A DNA stretch of 32,908 nt from Ensifer sp. IC3342 (GTDB taxonomy: Bacteria; Pseudomonadota; Alphaproteobacteria; Rhizobiales; Rhizobiaceae). The stretch spans positions 1-32,908 of the forward strand of contig NZ_JADYVE010000030.1 in assembly GCF_020193655.1 (NCBI RefSeq), given 5' to 3'. Below, piece after piece: positions 1-8,630 of this stretch. Under the pieces are notes generated by a model. That model ran no database searches. It saw only the letters and a program-made list of their open reading frames with translations, and was not told the origin of the DNA. Every line of letters begins with the position of its first letter. Position 1 is the stretch's first letter. The position numbers and the translations under genes were made by a program.

Positions 1-134
1 GCGGCTTTGACGTCACAACCCAGCCTCTGAATGACCAAGCATGGATGTCAACGTCCATACCGTATTGGGAAGGCCCGATCGCCTTCGAGGGCAGTGTCAG
101 TGGGAGGGGCTACCTGGAGATGACCGGGTACTAG
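1..134 (+). CDS. AttH/CrtC-type lipocalin-like protein, C-terminal end (5' part outside window)
   Basis: An open frame runs from position 3 to a TAG stop at 132-134 and encodes 43 residues. It ends with YWEGPIAFEGSVSGRGYLEM followed by TGY and stop. This ending (Y-W-E-G, then G-x-G-R-G-Y-L-E-x-T-G-Y) is typical of the C-terminal strand of the lipocalin-like AttH / carotenoid 1,2-hydratase (CrtC-like) family. Those proteins are usually about 350 residues, so nearly all of the gene lies before the window. In rhizobia such proteins often sit beside ABC-type exporters of unknown substrate; that is background, not something seen here. The family call rests on a short but distinctive tail. The precise substrate cannot be stated. 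Confidence 0.7.
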   Translation, partial: GFDVTTQPLNDQAWMSTSIPYWEGPIAFEGSVSGRGYLEMTGY

Positions 135-168
135 CCCGAAGCTCTGAGTCCCCGGAAACGGTAACGAT

Positions 169-405
169 TTATGATGGAGGCCGCCAGGGCATCGTGCGCT
201 TGTGACGTATCGGATTCAGCATTTTGTCCGGTTTATAGGCCCAATTGAGACGTTTATCACCTTTACTGCAGATGATCGCGAGGTTGAACAGCGCCAGGTC
301 GCGCACTGCGCTCAACATCTGAAGGCGGGTACGGATGGCCCAGACCTCCTTCGGCTTCAATGGGGGCTTCTGACCGATGATGCGGCCCGAGTTCCAGCTA
401 GACAT
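169..405 (-). pseudogene. Tyrosine recombinase (phage-type integrase), N-terminal fragment
   Basis: The minus frame starting at ATG 405 begins MSSWNSGRIIGQKPPLKPKE and continues to LALFNLAI. This is the characteristic N-terminus of a widespread rhizobial site-specific integrase family, where NLAI is normally followed by DSKLRGCDLV. Here the sequence diverges immediately after NLAI at about position 274 and stops at 169 without the catalytic R-H-R-Y core domain. An upstream in-frame ATG at 426 exists but adds only residues unlike the family. I read it as a truncated, non-functional integrase. It marks old recombination at this edge of the region. Confidence 0.65.
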
Positions 406-426
406 AGCCTTCCTCCGAAAAGCCAC

Positions 427-765
427 CCTCCGCCCCGCAGCGCTTAATCTTCAAGCGGACGGATGGTACTTCGGGAAGCATTTTTCGGGTGGTAGGCGGT
501 CGTACGCTGCGGCCAGCGCGAACGACCGAGATGCGCCATTGCCGACCGTCGCACCTCTAAGCGCGAATGTCTTGTGTATGCCTGATGCGGACGTTCATGG
601 CCGCGCTGTGATTTCTACTTCGCGAACGCCCCGCACTGACGGAGCGTCATTCGTGGTCAGTTGACGGCGATTTCGAGAGCCTTGGTGCTGAGCGGACTCA
701 TTCGCCGCCGACAAGTCCTCCGCGCTTACTTCGTCAGAGCTTCTCGAAGTTCGGCAAACGCAGAC
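427..765. other. Non-coding stretch without a recognisable gene
   Basis: Open frames here (for example 377-664 plus) have no recognisable motif and no convincing ribosome binding site. The only structured item is the DUF1254 3'-end remnant at 717-762, listed separately. Confidence 0.5.
717..762 (-). repeat. Remnant of a third DUF1254 gene 3' end (copy of 2250-2298)
   Basis: On the minus strand this segment reads RLPNFEKL then TGA (stop at 734-736), and it continues with bases matching the DNA just beyond the stop of the 2269-3759 gene, which ends DFEKV-TGA. By eye about three quarters of aligned bases agree, including the post-stop GTAAGC. It lies directly after the stop of the 766-2214 gene, whose own C-terminus (PRFELMK) differs. 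This suggests a third tandem DUF1254 copy was deleted, leaving only its last codons and flank. Confidence 0.5.
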
Positions 766-2214
766 CTATTTCATTAGCTCGAAGCGTGGAATTTTGTACG
801 CTCCATCCAACACGGCCTTCTCGGGACCGTAAGTCCGCAGGCCGATGAAAAGATCAGTTCCAGGGATGGTTTCAATCCAGTTCGATTCCAGACCCTTGGG
901 AGCGGTGGGACCGACATAAATGTCCGTGGACCCATCGGGGTTTTTCACCAGCTTGTCGAGGGATGAAAGGTTCCGGCCTTTCATGCTGTTGGCGATGAAG
1001 GTGCGGGTGCGGCCGTCATAGGCGAACACGGACCAGAAACTCAGGGCGGGAAAATCTTTCGGCATCCGGAGCCGGTAATTCTTGGTTGATTCTATTGGAC
1101 GGCCCTCCGAGTCGACGAATGCCGCGTTGTACATGGTTCCACTTCCCAGGACGGCGGGCATGACATAGGCCCAGTAATCGATTGCCGCACGCCGTTGATA
1201 GTCGATCATCCCGTCCGCATTCTCGTAGACGTAAAGGCGACCTTTCGCGATATCCTCCTTGTGCAGGTTGAAACGCGTCCAGCCGGGCTGTCCCTCCGCA
1301 GGGACCAATGCAACGCCGTTCGATATCTGGATCAGGTATTCTTGGGCATTCTTCGCCGCGCGTTCGAGAATCTCCACTGTATGCGCATCGGGCTTGAAGG
1401 GCTTGCCCTTCTCGATGCCGATATATGCGGCCATCCCAAGCATGGTCTGGTCGTAGTCATTCACAGGCTCTTCCTGCACAACCATGTTGACCAAGTCGAA
1501 GTAGCCGGCATCGAACACGGGAGCGGCGCGATACACGGTGCCCGACATATCCAGGAAGGTCGTCTTGCCGGGGTTTGAAGCCTGCGCCAGGGGGTAGGCC
1601 TTCATCGTATGAGCGTATTCCACGGCAGCATCCCAGCCACCCGTCGAGATCGAGCGGATGAGGAAATTCTGGAGGTAGGTGCGGCTGTGCATGGCCTTGT
1701 ACCCGACAGGCACATCTCCCTTGTAGTCGGGTGGCAACAGAAGATATTTGGCGCCTTTCCCTTCGTCCCAGCCACCCTTCCCGACATCGATGTCGTCGAG
1801 CGGGCGCTGCCAGGCGTCACAGATCGTTCCATAGAGGAAGGTCTCGCTGGTGGCCGCGGGGATTTCGACCACGATTGGGCCATCCCTCAAATCCAGGGCG
1901 CCTTGCAGATATGGAGTCTGGGTCTGCAGGGCGATCAGGTGGGCATCCGAGTTCAGCGGCTTGGTGTTGATCGCCACATCATTTGGCTTGCCATGCAAAT
2001 CTCGCTTCACCGCTTCACGCGCGGCAAAACTATCCGCCGCAGGCATGGCCCACAAGGCAACTTCAAACGCGCGGCGGTAGAGAAGTTGATCCGCGGAGTC
2101 TTGAAGTCTCGGCGGCTCCGAGCTTTGCGCCAAGGCCTGCGGAGCGATGGCCGCCGTGCACAGCGTCATCACGACGGCGGCGGACTTTAACGTATTCACG
2201 ATCGTGCTGTTCAT
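766..2214 (-). CDS. DUF1254/DUF1214 domain exported protein
   Basis: This 482-residue protein starts with a Sec signal peptide (MNSTIVNTLKSAAVVMTLCT, then an Ala-rich stretch cleaved near ALAQS). A DUF1254 N-terminal domain follows, with the family pattern of aromatic and D-x-R-x-GP-I-V-V-E-I-P (about residues 105-120). A C-terminal DUF1214 domain contains Y-R-L-R-M-P-x-D-F-P-A-L-x-F-W-S-V and YVGPTAPKGLESNWIETIPG. I chose ATG 2214 over ATG 2232 because GGGAG lies 8 bases before it. The gene follows the 2269-3759 paralogue by 54 bases and is likely co-transcribed. The function of these periplasmic proteins is not established. No damage is visible. Confidence 0.88.
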   Translation of the reverse strand: MNSTIVNTLKSAAVVMTLCTAAIAPQALAQSSEPPRLQDSADQLLYRRAFEVALWAMPAADSFAAREAVKRDLHGKPNDVAINTKPLNSDAHLIALQTQTPYLQGALDLRDGPIVVEIPAATSETFLYGTICDAWQRPLDDIDVGKGGWDEGKGAKYLLLPPDYKGDVPVGYKAMHSRTYLQNFLIRSISTGGWDAAVEYAHTMKAYPLAQASNPGKTTFLDMSGTVYRAAPVFDAGYFDLVNMVVQEEPVNDYDQTMLGMAAYIGIEKGKPFKPDAHTVEILERAAKNAQEYLIQISNGVALVPAEGQPGWTRFNLHKEDIAKGRLYVYENADGMIDYQRRAAIDYWAYVMPAVLGSGTMYNAAFVDSEGRPIESTKNYRLRMPKDFPALSFWSVFAYDGRTRTFIANSMKGRNLSSLDKLVKNPDGSTDIYVGPTAPKGLESNWIETIPGTDLFIGLRTYGPEKAVLDGAYKIPRFELMK

Positions 2215-2268
2215 GGGGTTGCTCCCATTCATTCGCCGTACGGCGAAATCCTCAGTGGGCTTACTGCG

Positions 2269-3759
2269 TCAGACCTTCTCGAAATCGGCCAACTGCCAGC
2301 TCTTGTCGAAGAACGCCTCCGTCGGGCCATAGAAACGGAACCACACCCACCAACCGCGTCCAGGCAGCGTCTTGATCCAGTTGCTCTCCTTGATTCCCGC
2401 GGGCAGTGTCGGTCCGAAGTACAGATCGATCGACCCGTCGGCATTGGTCGCGAGCTTGTTATAGGTCGACTTGGCCGCCACGTCGGTGTCGGTCTGTACC
2501 ATCGACCTCGTCTCGAAGTCGTAGACCGTCACCGACCAGAACTCCTTCACCGGCATGTTGGCCGGGACGCGCAGCCGATACTGGTTGGAGCCGTCGAGCC
2601 ATTCACCCTTGCTGTCGCGTGCAGAGCGCAGATATTGCGATCCCTCACCGATGGCCTTCTCTTTCATTGCGGGCGACGCCATTGTCGCCTGGAAGTAGTA
2701 GTTGATGCGGGCCTCTAGGTCGCGCCAGTACTCTCCTTGCAGGCCGGGATTCAACATCAGCACGAACTCCCACTGCGTGCCCGGGTAATAGACAACGTCC
2801 GGGAGGCGCGGGGCCATGCTGATCGCTTGGTCCATAGCCCAGGCCACCTCGCTTGCCTCGGTGAGGATTTGCTTCATCCGCGCATCCGGCTCAAAGCGCT
2901 TGCCGGGTTCGATCCCAAGCGGCTTGAGTAGCGACAGAAGGAAGGCCCCGTCCTCGCCGCCGCCGACATAGTCAACGACCTCGGCGACGCGCTCCCAGTA
3001 CTTGAAACCTTCAGGTGGAATCGAATTCCAGTCCTTGCCGGAGGAGAGCACGACCGTGGTTTTCGGCGGATCATTTCGCTTCGATAGCGGGTAGAAGCGC
3101 GTGGTCTCCAGGCTTTTCGCAGCTCCGGCGACATCCCCGTTCTTGACGATGCCGCGAGCAAAGTACGCGGCTAGCGATGTTCGCGACTTCACCGTGAAGT
3201 AGCCCTCCGGCATCGTGTCCTTGAAATCAGCGGGCACCACGACGAACTTTCCGCCCTCGCCCTTGTCGGCGCCGGTGGGGCCGACGCCAGCGATGGTCTG
3301 CTGCCACAGATCGAAAAAAGCCCCATACGAGCCGGGCGTCACCTCGACGACCATGGGGCCGTCCTTCCTGAGATCGAGGAATCCCATGGCGTAGATCGTG
3401 GTGCTGTTGCCGGTCAGCGCAAGGCCATGAGGGTCGAGGAAATGTTGAAGGAGATACCAGGCCCCTTCGCTGCCACCGACCTGCTGCAGTCCGATGTTCA
3501 ATCCGTTCATTGCGACGAGCGGCTCGGCGTACTGGTAAGCCAGGACGGCGCGTTGGAAGTCGAACTCGTCGTATAGCTTCTTCACGGTGTCGGCGGCCGG
3601 AAATCCGGCTTCGTAGCGCAAGTCTCCAATCCGGGTTCTCTTGATGTCCCCCAGCCGTTCGTTCGCTGCGGCGAACCTTGGGAGGCTTGTGCTGGCGAGA
3701 CCTCCGGCGATCAAAAGACCGACGGGAACAAGCGAAAGGGTATCGCGATGTGTTGGCAT
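2269..3759 (-). CDS. DUF1254/DUF1214 domain exported protein (first of pair)
   Basis: This 496-residue protein has an N-terminal hydrophobic segment (LSLVPVGLLIAGGLAST), most likely a signal peptide or membrane anchor. The DUF1254 region includes DLRKDGPMVVEVTPGSYGAF (around residue 140). The DUF1214 region includes QYRLRVPANMPVKEFWSVTV and YFGPTLPAGIKESNWIKTLPG. It matches the downstream 766-2214 product in domain order and key motifs but is clearly divergent, so the two are paralogues. ATG 3759 has a modest CGAGG element a few bases upstream. It is the promoter-proximal gene of the pair; the 616-base gap upstream should hold its promoter. Its biochemical role is unknown. Confidence 0.88.
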   Translation of the reverse strand: MPTHRDTLSLVPVGLLIAGGLASTSLPRFAAANERLGDIKRTRIGDLRYEAGFPAADTVKKLYDEFDFQRAVLAYQYAEPLVAMNGLNIGLQQVGGSEGAWYLLQHFLDPHGLALTGNSTTIYAMGFLDLRKDGPMVVEVTPGSYGAFFDLWQQTIAGVGPTGADKGEGGKFVVVPADFKDTMPEGYFTVKSRTSLAAYFARGIVKNGDVAGAAKSLETTRFYPLSKRNDPPKTTVVLSSGKDWNSIPPEGFKYWERVAEVVDYVGGGEDGAFLLSLLKPLGIEPGKRFEPDARMKQILTEASEVAWAMDQAISMAPRLPDVVYYPGTQWEFVLMLNPGLQGEYWRDLEARINYYFQATMASPAMKEKAIGEGSQYLRSARDSKGEWLDGSNQYRLRVPANMPVKEFWSVTVYDFETRSMVQTDTDVAAKSTYNKLATNADGSIDLYFGPTLPAGIKESNWIKTLPGRGWWVWFRFYGPTEAFFDKSWQLADFEKV

Positions 3760-4375
3760 AGCGGTCCTCGTTCAGTTGAGGATGAAACCAAACGTGCCAA
3801 ATAATTGTCGCGGAGAATATTGGCCTTTGGGGAATTCGGCGCCTTCGCAAGCGAAATCGACCTACAAATGGCTGTCCCAAGGGACCATCTTTAGGTCATC
3901 CGCACCAATGTTGGCATGTCCGCTCCCCTCCTCCGTAAGCCACAACTGGACATTACCACTTCCGACGACCCGCGTCTGCCGGTCGCCGTCCTGCTTCGAG
4001 CCACAGCATGATGCTTATTGGCATGACCGTTATGCACGCAAGTGCGGTCGTTTGGGGACCGTTTCAGCAACGGCCGCATCGGGTGGAAAGTTCACGTTGC
4101 CGCCGTCGATGTGAACGCCCAGAAAGCGCTACGAGCGGACCTCCATCTTCGCATCGGCTCCGACTCCCGCTTTAGCTGGGGAGCGCCAAATCCAGCACCC
4201 ACGCGTAGGTTAGTTTATGCACCGGGTGCCGACAGCCTTGCTGCGCCATTCCAAGTTCGGTTGAACAAGCTCCTGACTGTCGCAAAAGAGTTGGAGGTGT
4301 GTGCGACAGGTCACAGTTCGAAATGCTAGGAGTGCTCATCGGGAAGGGGCAAGCAATTAAGCAGGAGACTTCTCG
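3760..4375. other. Intergenic region between divergent DUF1254 pair and exsH-like gene
   Basis: No open frame here has a family signature; the longest (4042-4329 plus) is unconvincing. The stretch must contain promoters for both the minus-strand DUF1254 pair and the plus-strand glycanase. An inverted repeat, CTGTCGCA at 4277-4284 and TGCGACAG at 4302-4309, lies about 70 bases before the glycanase start and could be a regulatory site or a transcript hairpin. I cannot assign promoter boxes with confidence. Confidence 0.4.
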
Positions 4376-5773
4376 ATGAGCAGAACTGCCATGAACGCCC
4401 TAGGACAGCCGCTTTATTACAGCGGAAGTTCGACGGCATGGTTTTCCGCAGCCGGATCTGGACCGAACCTCTACGGCACGCCCGGCAACGATTCCATGTG
4501 GGGCGACAGTTCCGTCAACGTGACAATGATCGGCGGCAAAGGCGACGACGTCTACTACCTTTATGCGTCTATCAACCGTGCCTCTGAGGCGCCCGGCGAA
4601 GGCGTCGACACCATAAACACGTGGATGAGCTACAGCTTGCCGGAGAACTTCGAAAATCTGACCGTCACCGGCGACGACCGGTACGCGTTCGGCAACAGCG
4701 CCGACAATATCATCACCGGTGGTTCGGGCAGCCAGACCATCGGCGGTCGCGCAGGCAATGACGTCCTGACCGGATCGGGCGGAGCCGACACCTTCGTGTT
4801 TGCACAAGGCAATGGCAACGACCTCATCACCGATTTCAGATCCGACGATATTGTTCGCCTCGATGGCTACGGGTTCACCTCATTCCAACAGGTCCTGGCC
4901 AATGTCGCCCAGGAGGGGGCCCATCTCCGGCTTCATCTCGCCGACGGCGAAAGCCTGGTCTTCGCCAATACGACCGCCGACCAGTTGCAGGAGAGCCAGT
5001 TCTGGTTGAACGTGGACCGTTCCGCCTTCAACCAGACTTTCTCGGACGATTTCAACGCGCTTCAGCTCCGCAGCGGCACGACTGGTGTCTGGGACGCGAA
5101 ATATTGGTGGGCGCCCGAAAAGGGGGCCACGCTCGCCGACAACGGCGAGCTGCAGTGGTACATCAATCCGAGCTATCAGGCGACCGCTTCCGCCAACCCG
5201 TTTTCGGTCAAGGACGGCGTGCTGACAATCTCGGCCAAGCCCGCGTCGGAATCGATCCAGACCGAGATCAACGGCTATGATTATACCTCCGGAATGCTGA
5301 CGACCCACTCGTCCTTCGCGCAGACCTACGGCTATTTCGAGATGCGGGCGGACATGCCGAACGACCAGGGTGCCTGGCCCGCCTTCTGGCTGCTGCCCGC
5401 CGACGGCTCCTGGCCGCCGGAACTCGACGTCGTGGAAATGCGCGGGGAGGACACAAATACCGTCATCACTACCGCACATTCCAATGAAACCGGGTCGCAC
5501 ACGATGAGCCAAAACGAGGTGAAGGCTAGCGACACGAGCGGATTCCACAAATACGGCGTACTTTGGACGGAAGACGAGATCGTCTGGTATTTCGACGACA
5601 CGGCGATCGCACGCGCAGACACCCCGTCGGACATGCACGAGCCGATGTATATGCTCGTCAATCTCGCGGTCGGAGGAATGGCCGAGACGCCGAGCGACGG
5701 TCTCGTCGACGGATCAGAGATGAAGATCGACTATGTCAAGGCGTATTCGCTGGACGCCGATTGGCACATCTAA
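4376..5773 (+). CDS. exsH: RTX-tagged GH16 endo-beta-glycanase, ExsH type (succinoglycan depolymerase)
   Basis: This 465-residue protein matches the size and layout of the Sinorhizobium meliloti endo-1,3-1,4-beta-glycanase ExsH. Residues about 30-145 carry RTX-like Gly/Asp nonapeptide repeats (GTPGND, GGKGDD, GGRAGNDVLTGSGGADTFVF), the calcium-binding signal of type I-secreted proteins. Residues about 215-460 form a GH16 domain with the catalytic motif ELDVVEMRGED, whose nucleophile and acid/base are E349 and E354, with D351 between. There is no Sec signal peptide, consistent with export by a PrsDE-type ABC exporter, which is not in this window. AGGAG lies 9 bases before ATG 4376. Known ExsH cleaves nascent succinoglycan; that substrate is inferred. 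The gene is followed by a strong hairpin, so it is probably monocistronic. Confidence 0.88.
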   Translation: MSRTAMNALGQPLYYSGSSTAWFSAAGSGPNLYGTPGNDSMWGDSSVNVTMIGGKGDDVYYLYASINRASEAPGEGVDTINTWMSYSLPENFENLTVTGDDRYAFGNSADNIITGGSGSQTIGGRAGNDVLTGSGGADTFVFAQGNGNDLITDFRSDDIVRLDGYGFTSFQQVLANVAQEGAHLRLHLADGESLVFANTTADQLQESQFWLNVDRSAFNQTFSDDFNALQLRSGTTGVWDAKYWWAPEKGATLADNGELQWYINPSYQATASANPFSVKDGVLTISAKPASESIQTEINGYDYTSGMLTTHSSFAQTYGYFEMRADMPNDQGAWPAFWLLPADGSWPPELDVVEMRGEDTNTVITTAHSNETGSHTMSQNEVKASDTSGFHKYGVLWTEDEIVWYFDDTAIARADTPSDMHEPMYMLVNLAVGGMAETPSDGLVDGSEMKIDYVKAYSLDADWHI

Positions 5774-5785
5774 GCAGACATTAGG

Positions 5786-5824
5786 CGAGGGGACCGGCTG
5801 CATCCAGAACCGCCGGTCCCCTCG
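5786..5824 (+). terminator. Strong hairpin after the exsH-like gene
   Basis: A perfect 13-base inverted repeat (CGAGGGGACCGGC at 5786-5798 pairing with 5812-5824) flanks a 13-base loop, starting 12 bases after the stop codon. There is no T-run, so it may act as a transcript stabiliser or a weak intrinsic terminator. Confidence 0.65.
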
Positions 5825-5963
5825 GCGAATTGGCCTCCGAGGCAGACGCAGACACCGACGATGGGGTGTCAGCCCTGTCTCGTCGGGAGAGGCTACTAAC
5901 GAGTTGATCCGCCGGTTTCCCGCCAGGTCCGGAATTCAGTCCCGATCATCAACCGAGCGCCGC

Positions 5964-6134
5964 TTACGGCGACAGTTCCACGAGCACGCGCTCCTTGGTC
6001 TTGACCGCGAATAGCGCACCAATAAGAAGGGTGACCGCAAACGCAGGGAAGACATACTGAATGCCCGTCGAAGGCATCATCCATCCGACGATGATCGACC
6101 TGCGCACGAACCAAAGCCGCAGCCCGGCGGCATT
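5964..6134 (-). pseudogene. MFS-type transporter, C-terminal remnant
   Basis: The minus frame ending at TAA 5964-5966 gives 56 residues without a start codon, including VGWMMPSTGIQYVFPAFAVT and LLIGALFAVKTKERVLVELS. A Gly-rich loop, then a long hydrophobic helix, then a basic K-T-K-E tail is the usual end of a major facilitator superfamily metabolite transporter. Immediately upstream in the frame is a stop (TGA) and the preceding sequence no longer reads as transporter. It is a decayed 3' end. Which transporter it came from cannot be told. Confidence 0.45.
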
Positions 6135-6800
6135 TCACTCTCCGGAGCATTTCCTGGACCGCCTTGTCGCAGTCGATCTGGAACTTGGAAGCAATCGAGT
6201 GTCTCGCCTCCAACAGCGCCATCCTGACATCTACCTGCCGCGCAGAAGGAACTTTGATTTTCGAGCCGCCGATGAAAGTTCACGTCATCAGGCGAGCCTT
6301 GAATCCAGGGCATTTTCTCTGACTAGACCGGTCTTATGTGCGTCCGCTCTCCCGCCCATTTGCTGTCCTTCCGCATCAAGTGGACGTTGGGCAGCTTTGG
6401 GTCGAAACGCGTCGATCGCAGCTTCCGAGGTAAGGTCTTGAAGTGGCGCAAACCTGCTGCTCGGCGGCATCTATGCATGTCCGCTTCTGGGATACCACCG
6501 TGCTCTGCTCAGTGTCCGACTTGGCGGCGCCAAGCGGTCATTTGTGACGCGGTGGGCGTACGTCGTCTATGGTGGAAACTTGGCGACAACGTGATTGAAT
6601 CCGGATGACCGCACCGGGTCGGAGGGAGCCGTTCTTCACGAGCCGTCTGCACGGCTTGTTGCGAGGATGTTCACGTTCTGCTCTAAAAAGATCGCATAAT
6701 GTATCGAATGGAACTGTGCGCCGGACTCCTCACGACGCGTATGCAGAATGGAGAATGACGGTGGCAGCGCAGCTTTCCGCCGCATCGAAGCTTTTGAAGC
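6135..6800. other. Decayed non-coding stretch
   Basis: No open frame here shows a family signature on either strand. The interval contains one copy of the dispersed repeat shared with 15798-15892. It lies between an MFS remnant, the WGR gene and a truncated IS66, consistent with repeated insertion and deletion. Confidence 0.45.
6625..6720 (+). repeat. Dispersed repeat, copy 1
   Basis: The core at 6661-6713 aligns with the reverse complement of about 15803-15854 at 46 of 53 positions by eye, with one single-base gap. Shared blocks include GCGAGGA, CGTTCTG, CTAAAAAGA, GCATAATGTATCG and GGAAC. Weaker similarity (CACGAG and GGCTT blocks) extends upstream. It may be a regulatory element or the 3' end of a lost paralogous gene. 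Confidence 0.6.
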
Positions 6801-7052
6801 TCAAGCGCGCGATTGTGGCCTGTAGCCGCGCGCTCGCTTTTGGCGAACTATGAAAAGGAAGCGACTTATCGCTTGACGGTCATCCTCGAACAGATGGACG
6901 CGCTCCTGACCGCGGGTACCGATACGGCCCCAACGACGGACAAGCGCCGAGCCGCCGAAGAGATCCGGCTCGATCGACATTGCGTAAAAGCGTGCCATGT
7001 TCCTGGTTGCGTCGATGCGCTGAACAAAGAGGCGGTACCGATGCTGGGTCAT
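6801..7052 (-). CDS. WGR domain protein
   Basis: This 83-residue protein consists almost entirely of a WGR domain: YRLFVQRIDATRNMARFYAM, then LFGGSALVRRWGRIGTRGQE, then a helix ending FLFIVRQKRARGYRP. The Trp-Gly-Arg motif lies near residue 39. WGR domains occur in PARP-type proteins and as stand-alone short proteins on rhizobial plasmids; they are thought to bind nucleic acid, but the role of the stand-alone form is unproven. ATG 7052 starts at the expected position; an alternative in-frame TTG at 7073 adds seven residues. GGAG lies very close to ATG 7052, so start choice is moderately uncertain. It is adjacent to, and divergent from, a truncated IS66. Confidence 0.8.
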   Translation of the reverse strand: MTQHRYRLFVQRIDATRNMARFYAMSIEPDLFGGSALVRRWGRIGTRGQERVHLFEDDRQAISRFLFIVRQKRARGYRPQSRA

Positions 7053-7097
7053 GGCTCCAAATTGGCCCGACAAGGCTCATGCGTCCAACGACATTTA

Positions 7098-7123
7098 TGA
7101 ATCGATCAGCGCTGATCGATTCA
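7098..7123. repeat. Perfect 26-bp palindrome
   Basis: Bases 7098-7110 are the exact reverse complement of 7111-7123, centred on AGCGCT. It sits between the WGR gene start and the first readable codons of tnpC. It could be an operator for the WGR gene or a recombination site; no function is shown by sequence alone. Confidence 0.6.
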
Positions 7124-8144
7124 AGAAGTTGATGCGACGGCGATCTCAAGGCACGAAACGCCGATGCCGATGAGCGCATCGAGCGGCTGACGCAGATCCT
7201 GAAGGCCTTCGATCGCGCCCGCTTCGGCCGCCGGTCGGAGAAGCTCGGCTCCCCAAGCACCGACGACGAGCAGCAGGCCTTTGTCTTCGAGGAGATCGAG
7301 ACCGGCATCGCTGCGATCAGGGCGCAGGTCAGCAAGGGCCGCGAGCGTCCGGATGGCAAACGTCCGCCGCGGCCACGCAAGGGCTTCGCACCTCACCTGG
7401 AGCGGGTCGAAGTTGTCATCGAGCCGGAGGATCGGCCGGAGCATGCCGGCAAGCAGAAGGTGCTGATCGGCGAGGACATCTCGGAACGGCTGGATGTCAT
7501 GCCGGCGAAGTTCCGCGTCATCGTCACCCGTCGCCCGAAGTATGCCTTCAAAAACGAGGACGGCGTCGTCCAGGCACCGGCGCCGGCACACATCATCGAG
7601 AGCGGCATTCCGACGGAAGCGCTTCTGGCGCAGATCGCCGTCTCAAAATATGCCGATGGCCTGCCGCTCTACCGACAGGAGGCGATCTACGCCCGCGACA
7701 AGGTCGAACTCGACCGCAAGCTGATGGCGCAATGGATGGGCAAGCTCGGGTTCGAGCTGGAGATCCTCGCCGACTACCTCTTTGATGAGATCAAGAAGGG
7801 GGAGCGGATCTTCGCCGACGAGACCGCCTTGCCGACGCTCGCTCCCGGCTCCGGATCGACGAAAACAGCCTATCTATGGGCCTATGCCAGGGATGACCGA
7901 CCATTTGGCGGCAGCGGTCCGCCGATGGTTGTCTATCGCTTTGAGGACAGTCGGGCCGGCGAGTGCGTCGCCCGGCATCTGGACGGCTACCGCGGCATCC
8001 TGCAAGTCGACGGCTATGCCGCCTACAACAAGCTGGTCCGCTCCGATCGCGGCAATGACGGCGTCACATTGGCTGGCTGCTGGTCACACAGTCGGCGCAA
8101 GTTCTATGAGCTGCATGTCGGCAAAAGCTCCGAGATTGCAACGA

Positions 8145-8160
8145 CGACGGTCCGACGGTC
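8145..8160 (+). repeat. 8-bp tandem duplication disrupting tnpC
   Basis: CGACGGTC is present at 8145-8152 and again at 8153-8160. Deleting one copy joins the two tnpC frames with no other change, so this duplication is the inactivating mutation or, less likely, a sequence error. Confidence 0.85.
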
Positions 8161-8630
8161 GAGCGGATGGCGAAGCTCTGGCAGATCGAGGAGACCATCC
8201 GCGGCAAAAGCCCTGAAGCCCGTGTCGCCGCGCGTCAGCAAATCTCTGCGGTGATTGTCGCCGATCTCTTCGCCCTCTGGCAGAAGACCCTGCCGCGGAT
8301 CTCCGGCAAATCGAAACTCGCCGAGGCGCTTCGCTACGCCATCTCGCGTCGCGCCATCTTCGAGCGCTTCCTGGCCGACGGCCGCATCGAGCTCGACTCC
8401 AACATCGTCGAGCGAGCAATCAGGCCCCAGGCCATTACGAGAAAGAACTCACTCTTCGCTGGCAGCGACGGCGGCGGAAGGAGCTGGGCAACCATCGCGA
8501 CGCTGCTGCAGACAGCGAAGATGAACAACGTTGATCCACTCGCCTGGCTCACGCAAACGCTCGAGCGCATCGCCAGTGGCTGGCCGAGCAGCGAAATCGA
8601 CGCGCTCATGCCGTGGAACTACGCCCGCTG

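Noticed and set aside
4880..5638. Long minus-strand open frame (252 codons) opposite the glycanase gene
   Set aside because: It is fully antisense to a gene with clear RTX and GH16 motifs and has no family signature; typical of GC-rich DNA.
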